The notes under the pieces were generated by a model that searched no databases, had not been told where the DNA came from, and saw nothing but the letters and a program-made list of their open reading frames with translations. Positions 7,970-15,859 of a stretch of DNA of 42,956 nucleotides are shown piece by piece. Within the stretch, counting starts at the first letter, position 1, and the number at the start of each line of letters is the position of its first letter. The position numbers were made by a program, and so were the translations under genes. Origin of the DNA: Allobosea vaviloviae. GTDB lineage: Bacteria > Pseudomonadota > Alphaproteobacteria > Rhizobiales > Beijerinckiaceae. The DNA lies in contig NZ_LGSZ01000015.1 in assembly GCF_001298265.1 (NCBI RefSeq), positions 1 to 42,956 on the forward strand. The letters run 5' to 3'.

Positions 7970-8771
7970 CGCGCTTGTCCGGGGCCGGCGGCGTGACGGA
8001 TGCGCCTGCGCGGCGCTGAAGCCGTCTCTCCCAGTGCTTGGCGACACGAAGGTAGCGATAGAAGGCATAGTTCATCGCGGTCATGAAGCCATAGACGCCG
8101 CGCAGCGCATGGCGGCGGCCGATATAGGCCTTGATGAAGTTCGCCGGGAATTCGACGACGAGGCGGAAGACCGAGAGCGTCATGCCGCGCTTGTCGAGAT
8201 CGTCGGCCTGGGCGTCGCTGTAAGCGTTGAGCTTGGCCATCTGTTCGCCGAGCGAGCGCACGGAATAGTGATGCACCGTGCCCTTGAGCCGCGCGATCGT
8301 CGCCTGCGGGTCGAGATCGACGCGATCGTGAACCGGGGAGGGCGAATAGCGGCCCTTGTCCTTGCGATAGAGCCTGACGGGAGCCAGGGCATAGGCGAAG
8401 CGATGCGGGGCCGGCTCCCCGGGGAAGATTTCGGCGATTCGCAGTTCATAGGCGTCCGCCAGAGGGCCGTTCCCGGCGAAGAGACCCGCGATCTCGGCCG
8501 CGAGGTCGGGCGGCACGACCTCGTCGGCATCGAGGTTGAGGAGCCAATCGTGGCGGCATTGTTCTTCTGCGAAGCGCTTCTGCGGGCCATAGCCGGGCCA
8601 GGGGTTGAAGATCACACGCGCTCCGTGCTGCTCGGCGATCAACTGGGTGCCATCGGTCGAGCCGGAATCGACTACGACGATATCGTCGCTGAGCGCGCGA
8701 ACGGATTGAATCGTGCGCGCGATGCGGTCGGCCTCGTCTCGCGCGATGATGAAAATCGAAAGGTGCGGCAC
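7962..8771 (-). CDS. Family 2 glycosyltransferase (WaaE/KdtX-like)
   Basis: An inverting GT2 enzyme of about 269 residues, similar to lipopolysaccharide-core beta-glucosyltransferases. The nucleotide-sugar fold begins with LSIFIIARDEADRI, then VVVDSGSTDGT (about 33-42). The metal-binding DxD is DAD at 81-83 (LNLDADE), and the acceptor-side VHDRV lies near 150. A C-terminal hydrophobic/basic segment (FMTAMNYAFYRYLRVAKHWERR) suggests peripheral membrane attachment. I prefer the GTG at 8771, where homologous N-termini start; a TTG at 8837 would add 22 unrelated residues. It is the first gene of a two-gene unit with the PTR1-like SDR. Exact acceptor unknown. Confidence 0.85.
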   Translation of the reverse strand: MPHLSIFIIARDEADRIARTIQSVRALSDDIVVVDSGSTDGTQLIAEQHGARVIFNPWPGYGPQKRFAEEQCRHDWLLNLDADEVVPPDLAAEIAGLFAGNGPLADAYELRIAEIFPGEPAPHRFAYALAPVRLYRKDKGRYSPSPVHDRVDLDPQATIARLKGTVHHYSVRSLGEQMAKLNAYSDAQADDLDKRGMTLSVFRLVVEFPANFIKAYIGRRHALRGVYGFMTAMNYAFYRYLRVAKHWERRLQRRAGASVTPPAPDKRDA

Positions 8772-9137
8772 CCTCAGCTCTCGTTTTTTGCGTTGTCGAT
8801 CAAGGCTTAAGCACGCGTCAGAAGGGGCCGCAAGCAAGCGGGGAGAAAATGTGGCGAGAATGGGAACCTTACGGGAGGGGCGGCGTTTGTCTCACGGACT
8901 AACGCGAGACGTGATGGCTTTATTAGTATTCGATTTACCATTTATCGTGCTTTAACAATCATTAATGCGTTTTTACTCATTTGCCTCAGTCATCCCAATC
9001 GTGCCGCATTTCTGCCGCGGTCTGCAAGGCAGATGTGCTCCTGACGCAACAGACAAAGTCGGCTTCTGGTCTTATAACCATCTCATCGAAATCACCCGCC
9101 GGCCCCGCCGGCAAAAGCGACACCTAGGAGTTCCATC
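8772..9137 (+). promoter_or_regulatory. Gene-free region with porin promoter/leader
   Basis: This 366-base stretch separates the glycosyltransferase from the divergent porin gene. Its middle (about 8910-8985) is strikingly AT-rich for this genome and is likely promoter DNA. A possible -10, TATAAC, is at 9073-9078 without a convincing -35. A perfect hairpin, GCCGGC-CCC-GCCGGC (9098-9112), lies in the leader just upstream of the ribosome-binding site AGGAG (9127-9131) that serves the ATG at 9138. I see no gene or RNA signature here. Confidence 0.5.
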
Positions 9138-9797
9138 ATGAAGAAGTTTCTGCTCTCGAGCGTTGCGGCGATCGTCCTCGTCGGCGCTGGTGCCGCCTCT
9201 GCCGCCGATCTGCCGTCCCGCAAGGGCCCGGTTGTGGCTCCGGTCTATGCGCCGATCTTCACCTGGACCGGCTTCTATGTCGGCGCCAACGCTGGTTACG
9301 GCTTCGGTAACGTCAATGCCGGCACCGTGTTCGGTGGCCGCACGGTCTCGATCGGCGACCTCGATGGCTTCGTCGGCGGTGGGCAGGTCGGTTACAACTA
9401 TCAGGTTGGCCAGATCGTCCTCGGCGCTGAGGCCGACTTCCAGGGCGCCGATCTGAGCACCGGCTCCAACGCCTTCGGCGATAGCGTCCGCACCGAGTAT
9501 TTCGGCACGGTCCGCGCTCGTGTCGGCTTCGCCGTCGACCGGTTCCTGCCCTACATCACTGGTGGTTGGGCTTACGGCAACGTGAAGACCACGATCGGCG
9601 GCCTCGGCTCGACCGACAAGACGCACACCGGCGGCTACGCCGTCGGCGGTGGTCTTGAGTACGCCTTCACCAACAACTGGACCGCCAAGGTTGAATATCT
9701 CTACGTCGATCTCGGCGAGAAGAACGTGTTGAACTCGGGCGTGAAGGTCGGCACTGACTTCTCGGTCGTTCGCGCCGGCCTGAACTACAAGTTCTAG
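9138..9797 (+). CDS. Outer-membrane beta-barrel protein, Omp25/RopB/Omp31 family
   Basis: A 219-residue outer-membrane protein. A signal peptide (MKKFLLSSVAAIVLVGAGAASA) is followed by ADLPSRKGP and the family hallmark FTWTGFYVGANAGYGFG (about 43-59). Alternating strands give an eight-stranded barrel pattern, for example VGGGQVGYNYQVGQIVLGAEADF, then VRARVGFAVDRFLPYITGGWAYG. The chain ends VRAGLNYKF, with the terminal phenylalanine needed for BAM recognition. Brucella Omp25/Omp31 and rhizobial RopB belong here. It has a strong AGGAG ribosome-binding site and a strong terminator immediately downstream, consistent with an abundant monocistronic message. Confidence 0.93.
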   Translation: MKKFLLSSVAAIVLVGAGAASAADLPSRKGPVVAPVYAPIFTWTGFYVGANAGYGFGNVNAGTVFGGRTVSIGDLDGFVGGGQVGYNYQVGQIVLGAEADFQGADLSTGSNAFGDSVRTEYFGTVRARVGFAVDRFLPYITGGWAYGNVKTTIGGLGSTDKTHTGGYAVGGGLEYAFTNNWTAKVEYLYVDLGEKNVLNSGVKVGTDFSVVRAGLNYKF

Positions 9798-9824
9798 TCT
9801 GCCTCCCCATTCGGGGAAAAGAGA

Positions 9825-9854
9825 AACCCGGTGGCTTCGGCCACCGGGTTTTTT
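9825..9854 (+). terminator. Rho-independent terminator of the porin gene
   Basis: The 10-bp stem AACCCGGTGG (9825-9834) / CCACCGGGTT (9841-9850) closes a CTTCGG loop and is followed by a T run. It starts 28 bases after the porin stop. The stem also carries A residues upstream, so it may act on the convergent GST operon too. Confidence 0.93.
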
Positions 9855-9899
9855 GTTGTCTCGATGCCGTGTCGTGGGAATGACAGGGCGGCAGCCCAT

Positions 9900-10505
9900 T
9901 CAGCCCTTGAAGCGCGTCGATTCGAAGGCCGGGACCTTGGCGGCGAAGCTGTCGAGCCAGGCGACCAGGCGGGGGTGATCGCTGCGCCACGCCCCTGCGA
10001 ATCGCAGGTCGAGATAGCCGAGCGCGCTGGCGAGCGCGATTTCGCCGATGCGGGGCCTGTCGGGATAGGCGGGAGGGGCTGCTTCGAGAGAGGCCAGACC
10101 TCGCGAAACCTTGCCAGCCTGGTTGGCGACCCAGGCGGCGTTGCGGCCGTCTTCGGGGCGGAAACGGGTCTCGTAGACCTGCAGCAGGGCAGCATCGCAG
10201 AGTCCGTCGGCCAAGGCCTGGAGGCGAAGCTGCGCGAAGCGCTCGTCGCCAGCGGGAATCAGACGGTCGCCACCGGCGATATGGTCGAGATAATCGACGA
10301 TGACGCGGGAATCGAACAGAGTGGTGCCGTCTTCCAGGACCAGCGTCGGAATCTTGCCGAGGGGGTTCTGCTGGCGCAGCGGTTCGGCGGGGTCGTTGGT
10401 GTCGGCGACCACGATCTCGATGCGGTCCATCAATCCAAGTTCGAGCGCTGCGATCTTGACCTTGCGGCCGAACGGGGAAGCGGGGGAGGAGCGCAGGATC
10501 AGCAT
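9900..10505 (-). CDS. Glutathione S-transferase family protein
   Basis: A 201-residue GST. The N-terminal thioredoxin-like domain opens with MLILRSSPASPFGRKVKIAA (serine near residue 9-10 as candidate catalytic residue), then QNPLGKIPTLVLEDGTTLFDSRVIVDYLD with the conserved cis-proline and the glutathione-binding DS pair. The helical C-terminal domain spans about 85-200. The ATG at 10505 is chosen because the longer frame runs into rlmJ and adds non-homologous sequence. It is last in a minus-strand run after rlmJ (29-base gap) and converges on the porin terminator. Substrate unknown. Confidence 0.9.
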   Translation of the reverse strand: MLILRSSPASPFGRKVKIAALELGLMDRIEIVVADTNDPAEPLRQQNPLGKIPTLVLEDGTTLFDSRVIVDYLDHIAGGDRLIPAGDERFAQLRLQALADGLCDAALLQVYETRFRPEDGRNAAWVANQAGKVSRGLASLEAAPPAYPDRPRIGEIALASALGYLDLRFAGAWRSDHPRLVAWLDSFAAKVPAFESTRFKG

Positions 10506-10534
10506 CGGCAAGGCCTCGGGCAGGAGCGGTTGGT

Positions 10535-11386
10535 TCAGCCGTCCGAGCGGATCGGCTCGCATAGATAGCGCGGGTGCGGACCTTGCGCGAGGCGCTCCGT
10601 CAGGGCCGGCAGCAGAATCCGCGCTTCCTCGGAGAGCATCCAGGGCGGGTTGACCACCAGCATGCCGGTGGCGCTGAGCCCGCCTGCCGCCTCCGGGCGA
10701 TCGACGTCGATCTCGAGCCTCAGCAGGCGGCCGATACCGGCGGCCAGGATGGCGGCGAGCAGGTTCTCGACCGCGCGGCGGTCCTTCACCGGATACCAGA
10801 GCGCGTAGGTTCCGGTTGGCCATTTGCGATGGGCGGCGATCAACTCCGCCTCGAGCGTGGCAAACTCGTCCTTCTCCTCGAAGGGAGGGTCGATCAGCAC
10901 GAGGCCGCGTCGCTCCTTGGGCGGGACATTGCCGCGCAGCGCGTTCCAGCCGTCGATCGCCAGGGCCTTGCAGCGCTCGTCGCGGCCAATGGCCTGCACG
11001 AGCTTCTTATGGGTTTGCGGATGCAATTCGGCCGCGATCAGGCGGTCATCGCGACGCATCATCTGCCGGCAGAGCCAGGGCGAGCCCGGATAGGCATCGG
11101 CACCATACAAGCTCCGCGCGCCCGAGACCGCGTCGCGCCAGGGCTTCAGCAACGCCTCGACGGGGGCGGACAGGGGCGAGCGGTCGATTCGCGCGACGCC
11201 GTCCTTCCATTCATGCGTGCGCAGCGCCTCCTCGGAGCCGAGGTCGTAGCGGCCCGCGCCGGCATGGGTGTCGACTACGCGGTAGGGCGTCGCCTTGCCG
11301 TTGAGATGGGTCAGGATGCGCATCAGCACGACGTGCTTGAGGACATCGGCGAAGTTGCCGGCATGGAAGCCGTGGCGGTAGTTCAT
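10535..11386 (-). CDS. rlmJ: 23S rRNA (adenine-2030-N6)-methyltransferase
   Basis: RlmJ (formerly ComJ/YhiR) methylates N6 of A2030 in 23S rRNA. The 283-residue protein starts with the invariant MNYRHGFHAGNFADVLKH, carries the SAM-binding VVDTHAGAGRYDL at about 37-49, and has the catalytic N6-adenine motif IDPPFEEKDEF near 164-174. YALWYPVKDR follows near 193-202. Length and motifs match the family throughout. It follows RNase T2 by 31 bases, placing two RNA-related enzymes side by side; I infer co-transcription but no shared pathway. Confidence 0.95.
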   Translation of the reverse strand: MNYRHGFHAGNFADVLKHVVLMRILTHLNGKATPYRVVDTHAGAGRYDLGSEEALRTHEWKDGVARIDRSPLSAPVEALLKPWRDAVSGARSLYGADAYPGSPWLCRQMMRRDDRLIAAELHPQTHKKLVQAIGRDERCKALAIDGWNALRGNVPPKERRGLVLIDPPFEEKDEFATLEAELIAAHRKWPTGTYALWYPVKDRRAVENLLAAILAAGIGRLLRLEIDVDRPEAAGGLSATGMLVVNPPWMLSEEARILLPALTERLAQGPHPRYLCEPIRSDG

Positions 11387-11417
11387 CCCGCGCTCTTACG
11401 CGGGTTTGCGGCATCTG

Positions 11418-12089
11418 TCAGCGCGGCGCGACGACGGTGATGTCGCGGGTGCGGCAGCCGGAGCGGTCGACCTCGCCGCACATGCGGAAATCGCGCAAAT
11501 CCTTCGACAGGCAGATGCGGACCTCCTGCAGCACGCCGCGCTTGCAGGCGACCGACATCATGTCGGTGCGCAGGCCGGGATTGGCGGCGACGAAGGCGCG
11601 CTCGAGATCGATCGCGGTCCAGCTCTGGTCGCGTTCGGCTTTGGCGAGAACGGGGGGAATCACGATCTTCTCGCGGGCACGCCTGACATCGGCGAAGTAG
11701 TCGCTCGGGCTCGATCCGGAGCAGGTGCCGTGCTTGCGCCATTCGTAGCGGGCAAGGCCTTCGGTCGGGAACAGGCCCTTCGCCTGGTCGAGGGCGATTC
11801 GCGAGGGCGTGCGCCCGGACGGGCCGCATTCGCTGGGATAACCGCGCTCGTTCTGCGGCCAGAGGCCATGCACGACGAAGCGCAGGCCCGCTCCTTGCGC
11901 GCATTGCTCGCGATTGCGCTCGCCGCCGCCATCGAGTTCGCAGAAGCCCGGCGACCATGACAGCGCCAGAACGTAGAAATCGAAACTGCCGGGCTCGCCG
12001 CCACGCTGGTTGCGCCCTTGCGCCGCGACGTCGCCGATCAGCAGGCTGAAGGCCGCTGCGACGAAAAGGGCGGTGCGGGCGAAGGCCAT
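11418..12089 (-). CDS. Secreted ribonuclease T2
   Basis: A 223-residue RNase T2 family endoribonuclease, which cleaves RNA through a 2',3'-cyclic intermediate. A signal peptide (MAFARTALFVAAAFSLLIGDVAAQ) predicts periplasmic or extracellular location. Both catalytic motifs are present: CAS I FVVHGLWPQ with His74, and CAS II YEWRKHGTC with Glu116, Lys119 and His120. Several cysteines (near 50, 63, 88, 123 and later) would allow disulfides. The ATG at 12089 gives the signal peptide; the longer frame only adds overlap with the upstream gene. It follows the secreted small protein gene by 14 bases, so the two are very likely co-expressed. Confidence 0.93.
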   Translation of the reverse strand: MAFARTALFVAAAFSLLIGDVAAQGRNQRGGEPGSFDFYVLALSWSPGFCELDGGGERNREQCAQGAGLRFVVHGLWPQNERGYPSECGPSGRTPSRIALDQAKGLFPTEGLARYEWRKHGTCSGSSPSDYFADVRRAREKIVIPPVLAKAERDQSWTAIDLERAFVAANPGLRTDMMSVACKRGVLQEVRICLSKDLRDFRMCGEVDRSGCRTRDITVVAPR

Positions 12090-12103
12090 GGCGCGACCGC
12101 CGC

Positions 12104-12562
12104 TCAGGGGCGGGCCATCTTGCAGTCTGGAGCGTAGCTGCGGTGCCGGTCGAGCCCGCTGACGCACCAGTTGACGTTCCAGGTCAGCCCGAAGAGGCCG
12201 AGATTCTCGCGCACGGAATAATCGACGCGGTGGAGCGTGCCATTGTTCAGCGCCATGCGGCCGCTGCAGAAGCGGCGCGGAATGAAATCGTCGCCGAGCG
12301 GGCGGAAGCCGATCGGCTTGATCCTGTCATAGGCGACGGCCTGGAGCGGGCCCCAGAACTTCGCCTCGCGCGAATTGAACCAGCTCGTGATCTGGCCGAG
12401 CACGGCAGGGTCGTCGCAGGCTGGCAGGTTGCCAGACATCGGATTGATGCGGTTCTCGGCGGCGTCGGCCGGGTTGATGCGGCGGCCCGAGGCATCCGCC
12501 GACAGCGCAGCGGTCAGGAGGGCGAGGGAGGCAAGGGCGGTTCGCAGCAAAACGCGGCGCAT
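12104..12562 (-). CDS. Secreted cysteine-containing protein of unknown function, RNase T2 partner
   Basis: A 152-residue protein I cannot assign to a named family. From the ATG at 12562 it has a signal peptide (MRRVLLRTALASLALLTAALSADA). The mature part contains four cysteines (LPACDDP, RRFCSG, NWCVSG, PDCKM), enough for two disulfides, plus an aromatic-rich C-terminal half (SVRENLGLFGLTWNVNWCVSGLDRH). It is immediately upstream of RNase T2 on the same strand with a 14-base gap. Because both are exported, a functional link such as folding, inhibition or substrate access is plausible but is inference only. Confidence 0.8.
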   Translation of the reverse strand: MRRVLLRTALASLALLTAALSADASGRRINPADAAENRINPMSGNLPACDDPAVLGQITSWFNSREAKFWGPLQAVAYDRIKPIGFRPLGDDFIPRRFCSGRMALNNGTLHRVDYSVRENLGLFGLTWNVNWCVSGLDRHRSYAPDCKMARP

Positions 12563-12765
12563 GGGGCAGGCCTCGTGCAGAGGATAAAGACAGGATGGCG
12601 CACGATGGCGACGGCGGCGGTGGGGGTCAAGCGCATGGCGCATCATCCGTGCATCGACGCGCCGGCTGTGGCATTTCGATCTGGCGATGCATCAGCGGCA
12701 TGAAGGCCCGGCTGGCGCAGCGCGCACGGACAGGCACAGCCGCGACGGCTTTCAAGGAGGACGGC

Positions 12766-13401
12766 ATGACGACGCAACCCACCGATCCAGCGGCTCTCAT
12801 CGACGATCCGGCGGATCTGCGGGCGCATATGGGTGCGGTCAATCCGTTGGCCGAACGCAAGGTGCTCGACCGGCTCGATCCATTCTGCCGCGACTTCATC
12901 GCGCTTTCGCCCTTCCTGGTGCTCGCCACCGCCGATGCGCAGGGCAGGGCGGATGCGAGTCCGCGCGGCGACGCGCCGGGCTTTGTGCAGGTGCTCGACG
13001 ACCACACGCTGCTGATTCCCGACAGGCGCGGCAACAACCGCGTCGACTCCTTCGGCAACATCCTCGCAGCGCCCGGTGTCGGGCTGATCTTCATGGTGCC
13101 GGGGATTGCCGAGACGCTGCGGGTCAACGGCCGGGCCCGGCTGACGCGCGATCCGGCCCTGCTCGAACCGTCGACGGTGCAGGAGCGGACTCCAACGCTT
13201 GGGCTTCTGGTCGAGGTCGACGAGGCCTTCTTCCATTGCGGCAAGGCGCTGATCCGCTCGAAGCTGTGGGATCCGTCCTCGCAGGTCGAGCGCGGCAGCT
13301 TCCCGACGCTCGGCCGCATCGTCGCCGAACAGACCCGGGCGATCGGGGTCGCGGAGGCTGAAGCCACGATGGAAGAGGGCTACCGGACGCGCCTCTATTG
13401 A
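12766..13401 (+). CDS. Pyridoxamine 5'-phosphate oxidase-fold flavoprotein
   Basis: A 211-residue protein of the PPOX split-barrel superfamily, similar to the MSMEG_1061-type FMN/F420-binding group. ALSPFLVLATADAQGRADASPRGDAPGFVQVLDDHTLLIPDRRGNNR covers the first barrel strands and cofactor-binding loops, followed by NPxVGLIFMVPG-like APGVGLIFMVPGIAETLRVNGRA. AFFHCGKALIRSKLW (about 153-167) is a conserved later segment. Start ATG 12766 is supported by AAGGAGG at 12754-12760, so the longer upstream frame is not used. It is convergent with the TRAP binding-protein gene. True substrate unknown; not the vitamin B6 enzyme PdxH. Confidence 0.88.
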   Translation: MTTQPTDPAALIDDPADLRAHMGAVNPLAERKVLDRLDPFCRDFIALSPFLVLATADAQGRADASPRGDAPGFVQVLDDHTLLIPDRRGNNRVDSFGNILAAPGVGLIFMVPGIAETLRVNGRARLTRDPALLEPSTVQERTPTLGLLVEVDEAFFHCGKALIRSKLWDPSSQVERGSFPTLGRIVAEQTRAIGVAEAEATMEEGYRTRLY

Positions 13402-13425
13402 GGGTGGCCGTACGCGACATCGAAA

Positions 13426-13454
13426 CCGGGCCGCCACCCGAGGCGGCGACCCGG
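13426..13454. terminator. Possible bidirectional terminator hairpin
   Basis: CCGGGCCGCC (13426-13435) pairs with GGCGG (13442-13446) and CCCGG (13450-13454), leaving a three-base bulge, between two convergent genes. Only short T stretches follow on either strand, so intrinsic termination is uncertain. Confidence 0.4.
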
Positions 13455-13464
13455 CTTGGTGTTG

Positions 13465-14565
13465 TCAGCGCCTGGTACGCGAGCGGATCTGGTAGGCGTC
13501 GTAATTGAACTCGGCGACCTGCTGCCAGAGCAGTTGTTCGTTGCGATACGCCATCATGTGGTCGTGCAGCTTCTTGAACATCGGGTTCTTGGCGCCGATC
13601 TCCTCGTAGAGTTCGTTGGCGGCCTTGGAGCAGGCGTCCATGATCTCGGGCGAGAAGGCGCGCAGCTGCGTGCCCGAGGCGATCAGGCGCTTGATCGCGG
13701 CCGGATTGACGTCGTCATATTTGGCGATGGTCATCGAGTGGGCCTGATGGGCCGCGGCGGTGAAGATGGCCTTGTCGGTGGCGCTGAGCTCGTCCCACTT
13801 GCTCCTGTTGATCATCAACAGGATGGCGGAGGAACCTTCCCACCAGCCGGGATAGTAGTAATAGGGCGCGACGCGGCTGAAGCCGAGCTTCTCGTCGTCA
13901 TAGGGGCCGACCCATTCGGCCGCGTCGATCGTGCCGCGTTCCAGCGCCGGGTAGATGTCGCCAGCGGCGATCTGCTGGGGTACGGCGCCAAGCTTGGCGA
14001 TGACTTGGCCGGCGAGCCCGCCGATCCGCATCTTGAGGCCCTTGAGGTCGTCGACCGTCTTGATTTCCTTGCGAAACCAGCCGGCCATCTGGGCATTGGT
14101 GTTGCCGATCGGCAGGCCGACGACATTGTATTGTGCGAGCAGTTCGTTGAAGAGCGCGAGGCCCCCGCCCTGGAAGAACCAGGCGTTCTGCTGGCGGGTG
14201 TTCAGGCCGAAGGGCACCGCCGCGCCGAAGGCGAAGGAGGGATCCTTGCCGATATAGTAGAAGGCGGCCGTGTCGCAGCATTCGACGGTGCCGTTCTGGA
14301 CCGCGTCGAGCGCCTGGAGCCCGGGCACGACCTCGCCGGCGGCGAAGTGCTGGAGCTGGATGCGCCCGCCGGTCATGTCGGACACGGCCTTGAGGAAGAT
14401 GTCGCCGGCACCGAAGACGGCGTCGAGCGCCTTCGGATAGCTCGAGGTCATGCGCCACTTGATCGGGGCGCCGCCCGTCTGGGCTGCGGCTGGCGTCGCT
14501 CCGGCGGCGATGGCGGCTCCTGCGCCGGCAATTCCACCCTTCAGCATGCTGCGTCTGTCGGTCAT
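13465..14565 (-). CDS. TRAP transporter substrate-binding protein (TakP-like, orphan)
   Basis: A 366-residue DctP-family periplasmic binding protein. It has a Tat-type leader: DRRSMLKGG, then a hydrophobic stretch ending PAAAQ. The body shows MTSSYPKALDAVFGAGD near the start, GTVECCDTAAFYYIGKDPSFAFG, the substrate-anchoring arginine region LKGLKMRIGGLAGQV (about 173-187), and WVGPYDDEKLGF (about 217-228). These resemble TakP-type proteins that bind 2-oxoacids. No DctQ or DctM gene accompanies it here, so the membrane partners must be elsewhere. It lies 119 bases downstream of the iron alcohol dehydrogenase on the same strand. Ligand class is inferred. Confidence 0.87.
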   Translation of the reverse strand: MTDRRSMLKGGIAGAGAAIAAGATPAAAQTGGAPIKWRMTSSYPKALDAVFGAGDIFLKAVSDMTGGRIQLQHFAAGEVVPGLQALDAVQNGTVECCDTAAFYYIGKDPSFAFGAAVPFGLNTRQQNAWFFQGGGLALFNELLAQYNVVGLPIGNTNAQMAGWFRKEIKTVDDLKGLKMRIGGLAGQVIAKLGAVPQQIAAGDIYPALERGTIDAAEWVGPYDDEKLGFSRVAPYYYYPGWWEGSSAILLMINRSKWDELSATDKAIFTAAAHQAHSMTIAKYDDVNPAAIKRLIASGTQLRAFSPEIMDACSKAANELYEEIGAKNPMFKKLHDHMMAYRNEQLLWQQVAEFNYDAYQIRSRTRR

Positions 14566-14684
14566 TTGCGTCTTCTCCCTGTGTTCTTGTTGTTCCAGGC
14601 CTGTCGATCGTGCGTCGGCCGGCCCTGTGCTCGACGATGCGCGGGCTGCCCGCCCGCGCGTTGGTGGGTCGCGTCAGTGGGCGA

Positions 14685-15815
14685 TCAGAACGACGCCTCC
14701 AGCATCGCCGCATAGTCGGCTGCCGTTGCAGGGCGCGGATTGCTTGCGGTCGAGTGGTCCTTGACGGCCGCTTCCGAAATCGCGGCGACGACCCCGCGCG
14801 GAACGCCCATCTGGGTCAGGTTGCCGGGCAGGCCGAGCCGGCTGACCAGCTCCGCGATCCAGGCTGCGAGGTCGGCATCGGCGGCCAGGCCGAGGGTCTT
14901 GCGGATCTCGGCATATTTCGTGCGCGCTTCCGGCTCGTTGAAGCGCAGCACGGCCGGCAGCAGCACCGCGTTCAGCGTGCCGTGATGCAGCGAGACCTCT
15001 TTCAGCCCGCCGAGCGGATGGGAGAGGGCATGCACCGCGCCCAGCCCCTTCTGGAAGGTCATGCCGCCCTGCAGCGCCGCCATCATCATCTCCTTGCGGG
15101 CCTCGCGGTCGGAGCCGTCCTTGACGGCGCGCTCGATGAAGGCTGCGGCGCGCTTGAGGCCGTCGAGCGCGATCGCATCGGCGGGCGGGTTCTCGCGCGG
15201 GCTGAGATAGGTCTCGATGCAGTGCGTGACGGCGTCCATGCCGGTCGCGGCGGTGAGCCAGCCAGGCAGGCCGAGCGTGAGCTCAGGGTCGCAGATGGCC
15301 AGGCGCGGGATCAGATGCGGAGAAATGAAGCCGAGCTTGCGACCGTCCTTCAGGGAGATCAGGGCGGCGCGTCCAACCTCGCTGCCAGTGCCCGAGGTCG
15401 TCGGCACGGCGATCACGGGAGCCACAGTGGACGTCACCTTCGGGATGCCGCCGAGGATCGCGGCGTAGGTCTCGAGCGGACCGGGATGCGTCGCCAGCAA
15501 CGCCACGCCCTTGGCGAGGTCGATCGGCGAGCCGCCGCCGATGGCGACAAGCCCGTCGCATGCGTGCTCGCGATAGACCACGAGCGCGGCCTCGACGGCC
15601 TCCTCGGTCGGATTGGTCGGCGTGCCGTCGAAGACGGGCGCGGCGGCCAGGGCCGGGGACAGTGCCTGCACGGTGGCGACGATGCCCGCCGCGACGATGC
15701 CCTTGTCGGCGATGATCAGCGGCTTCTTGACGCCGAGGCCGGCCAGATCCGCCTCGATGCCGGCGATCTCGCCAAAACCGAACTTGACGGTGGTGAGGTA
15801 GGTGATCAGGGCCAT
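14685..15815 (-). CDS. Iron-containing (group III) alcohol dehydrogenase
   Basis: A 376-residue NAD(P)-dependent dehydrogenase. Nucleotide-binding GGGSPIDLAKG is at 93-103 and PTTSGTGSE at 138-146. Expected metal ligands are present: D194 and H198 in GMDAVTHCIE, H262 in GAVHALSHPLGG and H278 in LHHGTLNA. Length is typical for the FucO/YqhD/maleylacetate-reductase superfamily. It lies 44 bases after the DMT permease stop and upstream of the orphan TRAP binding protein, suggesting uptake and oxidation or reduction of a common small molecule, which is inferred. Substrate (alcohol, 4-hydroxybutyrate or maleylacetate) cannot be decided from sequence. Confidence 0.92.
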   Translation of the reverse strand: MALITYLTTVKFGFGEIAGIEADLAGLGVKKPLIIADKGIVAAGIVATVQALSPALAAAPVFDGTPTNPTEEAVEAALVVYREHACDGLVAIGGGSPIDLAKGVALLATHPGPLETYAAILGGIPKVTSTVAPVIAVPTTSGTGSEVGRAALISLKDGRKLGFISPHLIPRLAICDPELTLGLPGWLTAATGMDAVTHCIETYLSPRENPPADAIALDGLKRAAAFIERAVKDGSDREARKEMMMAALQGGMTFQKGLGAVHALSHPLGGLKEVSLHHGTLNAVLLPAVLRFNEPEARTKYAEIRKTLGLAADADLAAWIAELVSRLGLPGNLTQMGVPRGVVAAISEAAVKDHSTASNPRPATAADYAAMLEASF

Positions 15816-15859
15816 CGTGGTGTCCTTGCTTGGGTGTACGGAGAGTGTCGCGCTGCCCG

